Of a stretch of 64,000 bases of DNA, positions 1-10,073 are shown in pieces (position 1 is the first letter of the stretch; each line of letters starts with the position of its first letter). Source of the DNA: Tetragonia tetragonoides (lineage: Eukaryota; Streptophyta; Magnoliopsida; Caryophyllales; Aizoaceae); NCBI GenBank assembly GCA_038025085.1, contig CM076147.1, positions 6,234,001-6,298,000 on the forward strand. Direction: 5' to 3'. Below the pieces are notes generated by a model that had not been told where the DNA came from, did no database searches, and worked only from the letters and a program-made list of their open reading frames with translations. Both the position numbers and the translations under genes were made by a program.

Positions 1-460
1 AAACTATTACCAATTCAAAATAAAGTTATTTCTCATGAATTCTATAATTCTAAATTTTCCAATTCAAATTCAATTCGAAAAATAATGTACTGGAATCAGT
101 GAGCTGGGTCTAGTGCTTATTAGTGGGCTTGGATTTCAAATTCACAGCTTTTCATTCCATATTTGAAATTCCACAGGCCTTTTCAAATAAGTGTGGAATT
201 GGCCCAGATTGAGAATTGAAATATTTTGGTTACCCAAACAACAAATTTGGGCCAAATATAGAATGTGAAATCAAATTCTCCTATCCAAACAAGTCAAGCC
301 ATTTCATGTAAGCAATATTCAATAAAAACAGAAACAAGAAATATGTAATGAGGGAATTTTATAATAAACATAAGTTCAAGAGTAGAATTACAATAGTTTG
401 CAAACAACAGTTTAATATACAATTCATAAAGACCAAAATAAACCAACAAAGAAATACAAT
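1..460. other. AT-rich flank without a gene
   Basis: This stretch is AT-rich and contains several short words built on AATTCAAATT. No reading frame here shows codon structure or a recognisable domain. It lies downstream of the minus-strand F-box pseudogene, so its right part could hold the 3' untranslated region of that gene. Confidence 0.5.
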
Positions 461-1672
461 TCATAGCCACCAGTAATCCACGGTCGTCATCGGGTGTGCT
501 TCTGTTGTAGTGTCCTTGCGGCAAGGGCGAAGAGTACAAGAGTAGGGTATGAAGCGTACCAAGTCGCCTGTATTTGTGATTTGGCATATCCTCTCTTCAT
601 TTCCCACATCATCGCCCTCCAAACAATAGGAGTAAACATTGCGAGCGATTGAAAAGACCAATTGTTTTTCAAGAACCATAAAATCGATGGTGTCAGGGAG
701 TGGTTCGTTTATGCCCACATGATGACCAATGTCTACATTGGTCAGATGGGACCATGATTTCCCATTTTGGTCCTCTATGAGAACCCAAATCATAACGATT
801 GATGTTGCTATCTTGACAAGGCAGAGAGAGTCAAAACAACCGTTCCCACTTCCAATCAAGTTCCATCAAAAAATTCCCATCTTTGCATCCCAAATGTTTT
901 CTAGGGCTTCTTCAGGTAATGCTATCGTCCTTGACGTACCAATGAAAATATTGTAACAAAATATGTATGGCTAATAATGCTTTGACTGTCCATTTAAATA
1001 TTTTCCAGAGTCGGACAACAAATATAGAACATTATCATTACAATAAACAGGTTTATAGAAGTCTAACCTTCGAGAACCCATGTCAATGTCATCCTCCTTA
1101 ACTACCCAATTACCCTCTTCATCTAAAGAATGGACCTTGGCTGTGTCTATCCACTTAGACTTAGAGGGATTATATTCAAATAATAAAAGCGTAAAATCCA
1201 ATGGAAACTTTTTATATTCATTACCTATCCTGCCGCACAACATAACAACATTCACAAGACGATGTTGATACCTTTCAGCCATCTCCACGTTTGGCAATGC
1301 GATGGGCAGCCATGTTCTCGTTAGAGGATTGCATTCAATTAGTTCAGTGTAACCCCTATCATTGGTGGCCCTGCAAAGAACAAGCCCATTTGCAGCCCAA
1401 ACATTTGCCCCTTGCTCTTCAACCATTCAAGGGAACTAGGTGGAATACCAACGTAGGAGGCGTTTCCAGGTAGGATCACGAGTTCGGTACCAGAATCTGT
1501 CTGGCCTGACGACAATTTCTTCCATGAAAAATGATACGTCATTCTTCTTCATTGAGTTCATGCAGTGTTTCTCAATGAAATCAGGAACATTTAGATAATC
1601 TAAACAAGGTTTGGCTATCATTGATAGCCTAAGAAGGGCTTTGGCAGGGAGCCATGAAAATATCTCGTACAA
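461..1672 (-). pseudogene. long F-box-associated protein, broken copy A
   Basis: Read on the minus strand from 1672, the first 25 residues resemble a degenerate plant F-box (YEIFSWLPAKALLRLSMIAK), the segment that binds SKP1 in SCF ubiquitin ligases. The rest matches the plant F-box-associated type: a LPGNASYVGIP block, then CNPLTRTWLPIALPN, a late WV-x-D/EDIDMGSRRLDF block and a C-terminal RFIPYS-TLRPC. The frame changes at least twice between about 1400 and 1545, and stops occur near 970 (after the QSKHY segment) and near 865 (just before WNLIGSGNGCFDSL). Apart from these breaks it aligns end to end with the plus-strand copy at 7599-8775, so the ancestral protein was about 390 residues. It is not translatable as one protein. 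The substrate is unknown. Confidence 0.8.
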
Positions 1673-2183
1673 CTATCCATTAAAATCCATGGATAAATGA
1701 TGCTGGTTTGTTTTTCCTAGTCGATGAGAAAGTTATTATATAGAGCAGCAAAATTAAAGATGTGGGGGACGTGGGGAAGATTCAGTTATTTTCATTGTTT
1801 TGATAAACAAGGGAAGAGGCGAAGCGATGCAAATTATTTGGTTTTGTGGTAACACCAGGTAACTGTATTGTTTGAAAAAAGAAAAAGAGATGAAAATGGT
1901 TTAAAATTATTTGGTATTGTTTGGAATACCAACGTAGTAACTGTATGCATTGATGACCAAAAATGGGAACAAGTTAACTTATTATGCCTAGTCATTTGCG
2001 AAACATATGCATATCATTGTGTAGTATAGTAATTTAAAACATAAATTATGAACCCAAAAGAAATCCAAAGATTTAAGTCAATCCCCTAATTGTAAAATAC
2101 TGCGACATTAAGAATAGTAGAAATCATTCTAAGAGAACGATTTGTTAACTATTTAACTATTCTCTACTTTTGTTTAACTATTT
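1673..2183. other. spacer between two minus-strand F-box genes
   Basis: About 510 bp of AT-rich DNA. It must hold the promoter of the long F-box pseudogene and the 3' end of the short F-box gene. I see no open coding region and no clear repeat. Confidence 0.5.
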
Positions 2184-2546
2184 TCACACATTTTGCATTT
2201 CCCTGAATCCAATAAGGCAGCTCCGTTTGTGGTGGTTTCTGTCCCACATAACCAAACCTCGTAAAAAATAACGAGAGTTGTGCTCTATAATGTCCTTAAT
2301 CAAGAAGGTCCTCCATCTTTTCCTGTGATAAAAGCTAGGAACTCTTGTTGAGCGTTCAAATGCTTCGCCGTCTTTGACAAGAAAGAACCAGTGCTTGCAA
2401 GTGAACGAGACGTTCCTCTTACTGACATAGTCAAGTTTGGGGAAGATATGGTAATGAAGTACATCATCAATGCCCGGATATCTGTCTACCAGTGGGATAT
2501 TGATATATTCCACATTGAGCCTCATCTTCTTGGCTGGTTTTTCCAT
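2184..2546 (-). CDS. short F-box-only protein
   Basis: A 120-residue uninterrupted minus-strand frame. Residues about 25-55 (GIDDVLHYHIFPKLDYVSKRNVSFTCKHWFFLV) have the pattern of an F-box: acidic start, hydrophobic IFPKL core, and a K-hydrophobic-xx-CKxW end. The C-terminal half is basic and aromatic, and no leucine-rich, kelch or FBA repeat follows. Typical F-box proteins run to 300-400 residues, so this is a minimal or truncated form. An AG acceptor lies directly before the ATG, suggesting a 5'-UTR intron, and a TATATATATA tract at 2749-2758 could be the TATA box. The paralogue at 3773 is head to head, and another relative lies at 22236. The role in SCF complexes is inferred from the domain only. 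Confidence 0.6.
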   Translation of the reverse strand: MEKPAKKMRLNVEYINIPLVDRYPGIDDVLHYHIFPKLDYVSKRNVSFTCKHWFFLVKDGEAFERSTRVPSFYHRKRWRTFLIKDIIEHNSRYFLRGLVMWDRNHHKRSCLIGFREMQNV

Positions 2547-3638
2547 CTGAACAACAATGGATCTATTAAATCAGATAACAAAGATTGTTACAGTACTATA
2601 GAAGTAAAAGATTCATGAAAGACCAATGATACCTGAGCTTGGGGGTGGTGGAAATGAGTTATAAGAATGAATGCTTGTTATGAAATTATTATAGAGAGGA
2701 ATAATAAGTCCTTTTGTAACTTATTATTGTTTGACCGAAGAACTTGCGTATATATATAGCATTTATTTATTTCTTTAATTTTAATTCTTTGGGAGATCGT
2801 ATATTTAATCTAGTAGAAAGTATTGCCTTCCTTAAATATCGCAAGGATATGCATAATGTTGTGAGTTTGAAACTTTTAAACTTCTCATTAAGACTACGTC
2901 TTATTAATTAATTAGTTGTAACTTTAAAAATTTTAAATATGTCGTAACTTTTTAGTTATCTGTTTCTGACTGTTGACCCAAAAAAAAAAACGCAGAATTC
3001 TGTTTTATTTGTTGCTTATATGAAAGGAATAATTCATTTGTGTATCAATATTTATTTTTCCTTTATTTCATAACTGCCATGTCCCTCCACCTCTAATCAA
3101 CGTCCCCCTCTCACACACGTCCTTTAAATTGTGGAACAACATTTTCACCAAAAAATAATAAAAAATGAAAATGGAGCCACATACGGTTATGCAAATGAAA
3201 TAATAATCCTTTCCTTTTTTAATCCAATACTACATCAAAACCTTAAAACCTTGATTTTTTGGTTGAATCCTATATTTTATTTTTAAAAGACAGAATATTA
3301 AATCATTCATTTGATATCTTTTTATTTTCTGAAAGGCATTCACTCTATATTTTATTTATCATATTTACTATTAAACAATTAATGTACTACTAGCACGTTA
3401 TTTTTGGACTGCAATAATCCTGGTCGAAAGAATAAATAAAATCAATTTATTGCTTCCTAAAAAAAATAAAAAGGTATATTTTGCATATGCTTCTAAACCT
3501 AGCTCTGGTATTTATTTTATTCCATCCCCATCTATAAATACGTCCCATATATCACATTGTAATCAATTATCGGGAATTCACTAAAAGCCTCAAACCGCTT
3601 AGAGACTTAGAGCCGTGCCTTCATTTTGAACAACACAG
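2547..3638. promoter_or_regulatory. head-to-head promoter region of two short F-box genes
   Basis: The region lies between the start of the minus-strand short F-box gene and the plus-strand copy. It has a minus-strand TATA-like tract at 2749-2758 and a good plus-strand TATAAATA at 3533-3540. From the second, transcription would start near 3565-3570 and run through a non-coding first exon to a GT donor at 3639. The middle is AT-rich with no coding frame. Promoter assignment is inference from box spacing. Confidence 0.45.
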
Positions 3639-3771
3639 GTATGACTTACGAGCTGTGCCCATATTGATTTGGTTACAGTATTATAGTACATGTTATGATT
3701 CATAATTGGCTTGTTAATAATAGTTATATGATTTCCTTAATTAAATAGATCCATTATTTGTTTTGATTTAG
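3639..3771 (+). other. probable 5'-UTR intron of the plus-strand short F-box gene
   Basis: The sequence begins with GTATGA after CAACACAG and ends in a T-rich tract with TTTAG one base before the ATG at 3773. An intron immediately upstream of the start codon is also suggested at the related gene at 2546, so it is probably ancestral to the small family. Confidence 0.5.
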
Positions 3772-3772
3772 G

Positions 3773-4119
3773 ATGGATTGTCGAGCAAAGAAAATGAGGG
3801 TGCAAGACCCTGATGCATATCTTGACAGGCCTGGTATGGATGACATACTGCGATTCCATATTATCCCAAAGCTGGACTACGTCACCAAGCAGCAATTTGC
3901 TCTTACTTCCAAGCATTGTAATCAACTCTCCCGGGATGCAGAAGTATTTAGATTTTTTTGGTGGTCGTACAAGAATTATTATCGTAAATGGGATGATTTT
4001 ATTTCTAAAGACATCTTAGAGCACAATGGCTTTATCTTGGTCTAACGAGAGGTTTTGTTGGGCAGAGAACCGCAGATGGTACCCCATATTGGGGTGAAAA
4101 AGGGTGGTGGCATGAGTAG
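3773..4119 (+). pseudogene. short F-box-only protein, frameshifted copy
   Basis: The open frame runs 3773-4045 (90 residues) and holds a degenerate F-box, GMDDILRFHIIPKLDYVTKQ followed by FALTSKHCNQLSRD. It aligns throughout with the minus-strand gene at 2184-2546, including the DxxEHN motif near the end. After about 4030 the similarity continues in another frame, with LYLGLTRGFVGQ opposite RYFLRGLVMW of the paralogue, and runs to a TAG at 4117-4119. A one-base frameshift has therefore probably replaced the last 30 residues. The TATA box, 5' leader and leader intron still look good, so a shortened protein may be made. Confidence 0.6.
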
Positions 4120-4456
4120 TTTAACATTTTTATGTTGGTCTCCAAATTGTAACATCTCTTTTCTTAGGTGATAATATTTTGATTTGCAATAATCTATGCT
4201 ACGATTGGATCACCTACAAAATCACTAACACAACTGGATCATTAGTAATAATTGCTAAAGTGTTATGAAAAGAATAGAATCTCAAACAATTGCTAAAGTG
4301 CTAAAGGGGAGAATCAACAAACTTCATGTTATAATATTCAGAATCCAAAATGTAACCCTTTTTTAAAACTTGATATCCAAAGAGATCAAAAAAATAAAAT
4401 TGATAATAAAATATTTATTTCTAAATATAGATTGATCTAACCGTGGGTTTCCATGA

Positions 4457-4564
4457 CAAAAGTTATGACCAATGAAGATTGGTCAAAAGTTATGACCAAC
4501 AAGGATTGGTCAAAGGTTATGCTCAATGAGGATTGCCCAAAAGTTATGACCAATGAGGATTGAT
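4457..4564. repeat. four tandem 27-bp units with internal dyad symmetry
   Basis: Four consecutive 27-bp copies of CAAAAGTTATGACCAATGAA followed by GATTGGT, with one to five changes each. Inside each unit GACCAAT and ATTGGTC form an inverted pair, and the core is a CCAAT/ATTGG box, the NF-Y recognition motif. The array is therefore four spaced inverted CCAAT boxes. Confidence 0.85.
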
Positions 4565-4871
4565 CTAATTGAAAATCACAAGACTGAATAATCAATGGTC
4601 ATGACAGGGTACGTTTAGTCATTCCCATTATGACATAAAGCTATAATTGTCTAACTTATGGCTAGCACATTTATTATCTCACGCTAGTCCCACATTTAAT
4701 CTCCTTATATACCTACTACTAACCTATAGTACAACAATGGCGGAGTAGTAATAACCTAATTTACAAACACAATGCTGACACGTGGCATTAATTAACCGCT
4801 AATTCCACGTGGTATCAATTTAATTGGCGCATGGCCTATAATTGCTATTAACTTCCCACATTGCAGAATAA

Positions 4872-5029
4872 TCTAACTTCCCACCCCCTCTAGAAATTTG
4901 GATTTGGAACTATACTTATCCATCCATTCAAAATCATCTGTTTTCTCTTTCTTTTCCTATCTTTTATTTGCATCTATTCTAACTTCCCACCCCCTCTATA
5001 AACTGTTTTCTCTTTCTTTTCCTATCTTT
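4872..5029 (+). repeat. interleaved direct duplication upstream of the 5042 gene
   Basis: TCTAACTTCCCACCCCCTCT occurs at 4872 and again at 4978, and CTGTTTTCTCTTTCTTTTCC occurs at 4938 and 5004. The copies are interleaved, so the leader or promoter of the downstream ORF has been partly duplicated. The pyrimidine-rich words look like plant 5' leader sequence. Confidence 0.65.
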
Positions 5030-5041
5030 CATTTGATCTCC

Positions 5042-6049
5042 ATGGCCTCATCTAATGCCAGTTTCTGCCCTCGCGCTGATTACGAATTACAGCCTCATAA
5101 GGCTCTTAGCCTAGGATTTTCACCAACAAATTCTGTAATGTACATGAAGGAAGCATATGAACAAAAGAATCCTATCATCATTACTTGCACTCAGCCTGCC
5201 CCTTTTGCCAAGCCTGACCTTAATGTGAGCAAGATTGTGTTTTTCATAGAAGACAATCTAGGCAAGAGAGAACCTATTAGCAACTCCATTTTAAGGAGGT
5301 TAATCACACACCCAGAGGATGTTCCTGAACCTCTGGTCAGCCTGCAATATTTGCATGATGGTCATCGCATTCCAGCGTATATCCCTCACCTCTTGGATCT
5401 TGAGAGGCATGACTATCTTATCATTAGTGTGGTATACTATGCCTGGAAGATGGAACAAGATGATATCGTGGGTTCTTCAACCCTTATTCTTGATGGTGTG
5501 GTAGACATCCTCGATCCGCCTTCAGTTTTCCCTCAAGTGGTCGTTGACCCTCTGATATTGAAGACTTATCAACCCATTCGCATTCTGATGGGGAGTAATA
5601 CTAATGGGTTGAAGGTGATTCAGACAGGCGGACTTGCGAAGCAACTAAGGCTTTTTTCCACTTGGAAAAAGAATGCTATGGGTAGGGGTAGAACAACAGT
5701 GGTTGAGATGGAATGACCAGAGAAATACCTGTATGACCACGAATTTCGATGTGTAGTGCTGGAAGGGGAGGGACTGAAGCCTAACAAATGGAAAGAATGC
5801 CCTAGAATTCCTAAGTCCACAAATATTGTGGTGTGGAACTGCAGGGGGATTACCAAAATATCTTTTAAAACCAATCTTGATCGCATCGTCTCCACCTACA
5901 GCCCTGATGTTTTCATCCTCCTAGAAACAAGGGCCAGTGGGAAGAACACTTTGGATGTTCTGAGTATATGCCGCTTCGATAGGTACTTTCTTGTCGAACC
6001 TGTCGGTTTAACTGGGGGTATTAATTCTCTAGTATTCGCGCAGAATTGA
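5042..6049 (+). pseudogene. unknown N-terminal domain fused to a truncated LINE endonuclease
   Basis: From the ATG at 5042 (MASSNASFCPRADYELQPHK) a frame of 224 codons runs to a single TGA at 5714-5716. It continues in the same frame to 6049. After the stop comes a plant L1-type apurinic endonuclease start: VVWNCRGI, then SPDVFILLETRAS, then RYFLVEPVGLTGGI. The frame ends at about 97 residues of that domain, so the catalytic C-terminal half and any reverse transcriptase are missing. The N-terminal 220 residues are not a domain I recognise. They lack the zinc knuckle of a usual LINE ORF1. An ATG at 4898 is also in frame but gives a low-complexity leader overlapping the duplicated promoter words, so I prefer 5042. 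This is either a decayed LINE with an unusual leading region or a host ORF captured upstream of a LINE. Confidence 0.6.
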
Positions 6050-6670
6050 AATACATTTCAGGGAGCATGATGATAGGCAAAGTTTTCATGGGGATATTCA
6101 GGTTATAAATTACGTTTTGATTTTTTTATTCTTTCTAATCCAGTCAGGAATGTTGTGTTTTAATTTAAAACAATTTCTATTGTTCAATTGTAGGGGGCAA
6201 ACAACAACTGACATTGGTGAAGTCTGAATTGTTGCGGAGGAAAGAAGTCTCTAATGTGAAGGAACTCTATCGCAGGATGTGAATTATTTGTGTGTTTTTT
6301 ACGTATTGTTTAAGTAGTCAAGTTGATTTTAGATGGTTTAAAGTGTGGTAGTCTATTTGTACTGTATTTCTTTTGTAGTTATTAAACCCGAACTAAACTT
6401 GTTGTTTGTAGTAGCTATTTATGAAATCTGTTTGGTTGTTTTAGAATTATTGATAATGCAACATTTTAAGTTATAACTATTAATATGATAGCTAAACTAA
6501 TTTCTTTTATATTATAGGCTGCTTTTCACTTGAAACTCTAACAAACCACTAATTCACAAATCCAAAAAATTAATACAATCCAGTAAACCAAACATCAAAT
6601 AAGCATGATAAAGCTATTCCAATTCCAATAAGCACAAAATTCCAATTCCATCAACTTGCATTATGCAATT
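6050..6670. other. AT-rich spacer, no gene seen
   Basis: A T-rich stretch downstream of the endonuclease remnant and beyond the 3' end of the GRF-type gene. I see no coding frame, and no reverse-transcriptase motif follows the endonuclease. Confidence 0.5.
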
Positions 6671-7084
6671 TCATCCCTTTAGTGCAGTTACCAAATAATA
6701 AATGAAAAAGAAGAAGCCAATTATTTTCATCCCGTAGTAAATGAAGTCCTCAACTTTTCTCTTCAACTCTTCAACACTCTGCTTCAATTCCACAAAGCTA
6801 TTGATCACGCCTTGAACATCTGCCTTCCAATTATTCCCTTCACCTTCAATGCTTATTGTTTCGTTGCCTCTAAATACTTCAAGTGGGTATGATAATACAT
6901 GCAAATCATTCAACCACTTGAACAGATCACAATTCTCACATCAAAAATATGGGCAATTATGATTTTTCACAGATTCAGAAATATTTAAATCAGCCTTTCG
7001 AGGAACTTTGCAATTGCACCATTGGTTTTTTACTTTGAGTGTGTTTGGGGGTGCAAATGAAGAACCACGAAAAGAAGAAGCCAT
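6671..7084 (-). pseudogene. GRF-type zinc-finger protein with C-terminal membrane segment, one internal stop
   Basis: The minus-strand frame from the ATG at 7084 is 138 codons and ends at 6671. The first part has the GRF zinc-finger layout: WCNC near residue 22, NCPYF near residue 44, then CENC and FKWLND. In the GRF family the conserved Cys/His residues bind zinc and the fold contacts single-stranded nucleic acid. A coiled-coil-like stretch with VELKQSVEELKRKVE follows, then a hydrophobic C-terminal segment (IIGFFFFIYYLVTAL). Small plant GRF proteins of about 130-160 residues share this architecture. Codon 48 (6941-6943) is TGA between NCPYF and CENC, where the family usually has an Arg or similar residue. 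A single CGA to TGA change would explain it. The rest of the frame is intact, so inactivation looks recent. Confidence 0.72.
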
Positions 7085-7598
7085 GCGTGTGGGGGAATGT
7101 GAGAGTGGGCGTAGGATACAAATGGGGGTTGGTTTTAAAGGGAATATGATAGTGGGAGTGAGCGACTAATGGGCTGGCTTGTTTTTATAGGGAAATGGAT
7201 CAATAATATTCCCAATTGCTTAAAAATGTTTACTTTCCTTTTCAAAAACAAAACAAAATAAATGTTTCACAGACATTTCATATTCCATATTAGGAAAATT
7301 CAATGAAGTTGACATTGTTTCCAAACCAAATTGTCATAAGAAATCTTTAAGTTGTACTTTCCTTTTTATTTTTGTACTGTGATTATCCACTTTCCCAAAA
7401 CAATTTATACTTCCAACGCTACACCGCCCATCAATTGTTCTCATTCAAATTCAAATCACGTTCCCATAAAACCTATAAAGTACTACTTAAACAAACTTCA
7501 TATCTATATTTCGCTCTAAACCTAAACCTAAACCTAAAGATAACCCCAACTAATTCCTACCCATAATTTTTCTTCAGTGCACCGTCCTTTCGCTCGTA
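7085..7598. other. spacer upstream of the plus-strand F-box gene, with telomere-like hexamers
   Basis: The region is between divergent genes. At 7515-7538 it holds three full CCTAAA hexamers and a partial one, a telomere-like word often seen in plant promoters. The hexamer differs by one C from the canonical CCCTAAA. No coding frame is convincing. Confidence 0.45.
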
Positions 7599-8775
7599 AT
7601 GGAATTTGATGGAGAATTGTATGAAATTCTTTCATGGCTTCCTACTATGCCTCTGCACAAGATAGCAACTGTAGCTAAACCTTGTTTAGATTTCCTCCGT
7701 CAGCCTAAATTTATCAAGAAACAATGCATAAAACTCTATGTCAAAGAGCATTGTTTCTTTCTTCATGGAGGAAGATTCTTTTCTGTTCACTAGAACCACA
7801 AGTACTGAACTGGTAGGCCTACCTGGGCACGCTCGCTCGGTGGGTGTTCCACAAATGTCAATCGATTGGCTGAAGGTTAATGGACACATTTTGGGGACTA
7901 CGAACGGCTTACTTATTTGCCGGACCACTCACTTCACCAAGCCCATTGAGATGTTTATTTGCAATCCTGTGACCAAAACTTGGCTCCCTATAGCACTACC
8001 AAACACGATGGGAACAAGGTGCGCAGATGTGAATGTTGTTCTTTTGATGTGCAGACATGTTAATGGTTCTAAGGAGACAAAGAAGTTCCCAATGGATTAT
8101 ACTATTTTGCTCTTCGAAAATAAAACCGTTAACTCGGATTGGCTGTCATTCACGGATGTGCATGCTTTAGATGAAGAGGGACATTGGGTAATAAAAGGTG
8201 AAAATATTGATATGGGTAGGCGAGATTTAAGGTTTGAAAGCCATGTGTATTGCGAGGACAACTATTTATATTTCGTGTCTGATTCTGGACATTATTTTAC
8301 ACCTGAGTCTCTATATTTTTGGCCCTACATCATGTCTTATGATGTCTACCAAGGGACTACGAGCATGATAGACCTGCTCGAGACTGCTCGACGCAATATA
8401 TGGAATGCTAGTGTGGGCATATTTGGATGGTGATTGAGTGGAAGCAGACAAGGCTGCTTTGACTCTATTTGCCTAGTCATATCAACATGCTCTATTATTA
8501 AAATATGGCTTATAAACGATATCAGCACATCCAAGTCATGCAGCCAACTAACCAACCTTAGTATTGTGCAGGATTTCGGTATTATGGAAAGAATATCACA
8601 CAAAATTAGTTTCCTGATCATAGATAAGAAATTGGTTTTTGCTAGCGACGACCATGTTTACTGTTATTCGTTGGAGGGCACTGATCATGGCAATTTAAGA
8701 AGTATATGCCATAATATTTGTGGATCACGAAATAGGTTACGATTCATACCATACTCAAGAACTCTTCGCCCATGA
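7599..8775 (+). pseudogene. long F-box-associated protein, broken copy B
   Basis: The frame starts MEFDGELYEILSWLPTMPLH, a degenerate F-box, and shifts by one base near 7735. It then continues from SIVSFFMEE to a TGA at 8431-8433, and from SGSRQGCFDSICL to the end at 8775 (RFIPYSRTLRP). Landmarks are LPGHARSVGVP, CNPVTKTWLPIALPN and NIDMGRRDL. It aligns end to end with copy A at 461-1672. Two lesions, a frameshift and one stop, separate it from a 390-residue F-box-associated protein that would recruit substrates to an SCF ubiquitin ligase. The left array of the Mutator-like element begins about 145 bp after its end. Confidence 0.8.
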
Positions 8776-8920
8776 CGGAAGGACTCCTCTACTTTACCGC
8801 TTTGCATGAACTAGTGTTGCTGAGAAGTTTTTATTTTCATGTTGATTTAGTTTGTTTTCCTCTTAACCTCTCCGGTTAAAGATTAGGATGTTTACGACTT
8901 ATTTAATAAATAAATGTTTG

Positions 8921-9760
8921 TTGCCAAGTCTCTTCCCTTTACTCACCTGCATTGATATTGTCTGAATATTCTGAAATATTGTGACCAAAATTGATTATGG
9001 TTTATGTTACATTCAATTACGATGCATTAGAAACTCAAACACTTTAATGGCAAGGTCCAGGCATGGGCTATGACATAGGTCCAGCGTTTCAATGATTAGG
9101 ATGTTGCGCCTAACAGAGCTAAGGTTTCAGTATGCAGTATTAGTTATGGTTTATGTTATATTCAATCATGACTAATCTCAAACTCAAACCCTGTATTGGT
9201 CATGCGTTGCTATTTGGTGCCAGGTCTCATCCCTATACCCTTTACTTAACTGCATTGATATTCTATGTCCTATTTATAAAACTTGCAACCAACCATAAAG
9301 TTGGTCGTCCCTCATTATGGTTGTATTTTGATTTGGCTGGCTGTCAGACCCGCCATGACAATGTCCATGGGAGGACTTCGCCTATGTCATGGGCCATGAC
9401 ATAAGTCCAGCATGTCAATGATTAGGCCATTGCGCCTAACAGGAGCCTAAGGTTTTAGTATGATTTATTAACCATAGTTTATGTTAAATTCAGTCATTAT
9501 TAATCTCAAACTCAAACCCTATACTGGCAGGCATTACTATTTTTTGCCAAGACTCATCCACATACCCTATTCATCCAAACTGGCAACCAAACATATAGTT
9601 GATCGTGACTGAACATGAATGTATATTAGGCTGGATGGCTGTCATACCAGTAATGACAATGTCCATGGGAGTACTTCGCCTATGTCATGGGCCATAACAT
9701 AGGTCCAGCGTGTCAATGATTAGGGCGTTGCGCCTAATAGGAACCTAAGATACATTATGA
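8921..9760 (+). repeat. left terminal array of ~320-bp units
   Basis: Two nearly complete units and a partial outer one. Landmarks recur in order: TTGCCAAGTCTCATCC-like, CTGCATTGATATTCTATG, ATGACAATGTCCATGGGA (near 9357 and 9652), GTCATGGGCCATGACATA (near 9063 with changes, 9388 and 9684) and GCGCCTAACAGG. The same landmarks appear as reverse complement at 18145-18910, which makes these the probable inverted ends of the element. Confidence 0.75.
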
Positions 9761-10073
9761 CCAACTAATAGTATGATTATTCCTAATGCTTTTAAAAATT
9801 TTCAGAATATAAAAGAGAATTTAAACTATTATGCGTGACTAAAGTACTTAAAAGTCGCAACCGAAAATGTTATGATACAAAATGACCAACTTAAAATCGT
9901 TTGTAACGCTGGAAAAGATAACTGTAATTAATCCATTGTAAATACGCAACCGATAAGATTATTGTCCAAAATATTGAAACACACTTGCTAACATTCGTAC
10001 TGCTAAGTTTGAAAATTAGTGAACCAAAACATAAAGTGTATATCTTCCAATAGGGGGATCTCATTCCACAATA

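Larger units (their letters stand above)
4120..5041. other. intergenic region with tandem repeats and a duplicated promoter segment
   Basis: This holds no gene of its own. It contains the four 27-bp units at 4457-4564 and, near the right end, duplicated pyrimidine-rich words just before the next reading frame. The last possible TATA box is at 4997-5002, only 40 bp before the ATG at 5042. Confidence 0.5.

Noticed and set aside
7515..7538. CCTAAA hexamers taken as an interstitial telomere
   Set aside because: Only three to four hexamers and not the canonical plant heptamer; a promoter word or chance is more likely.
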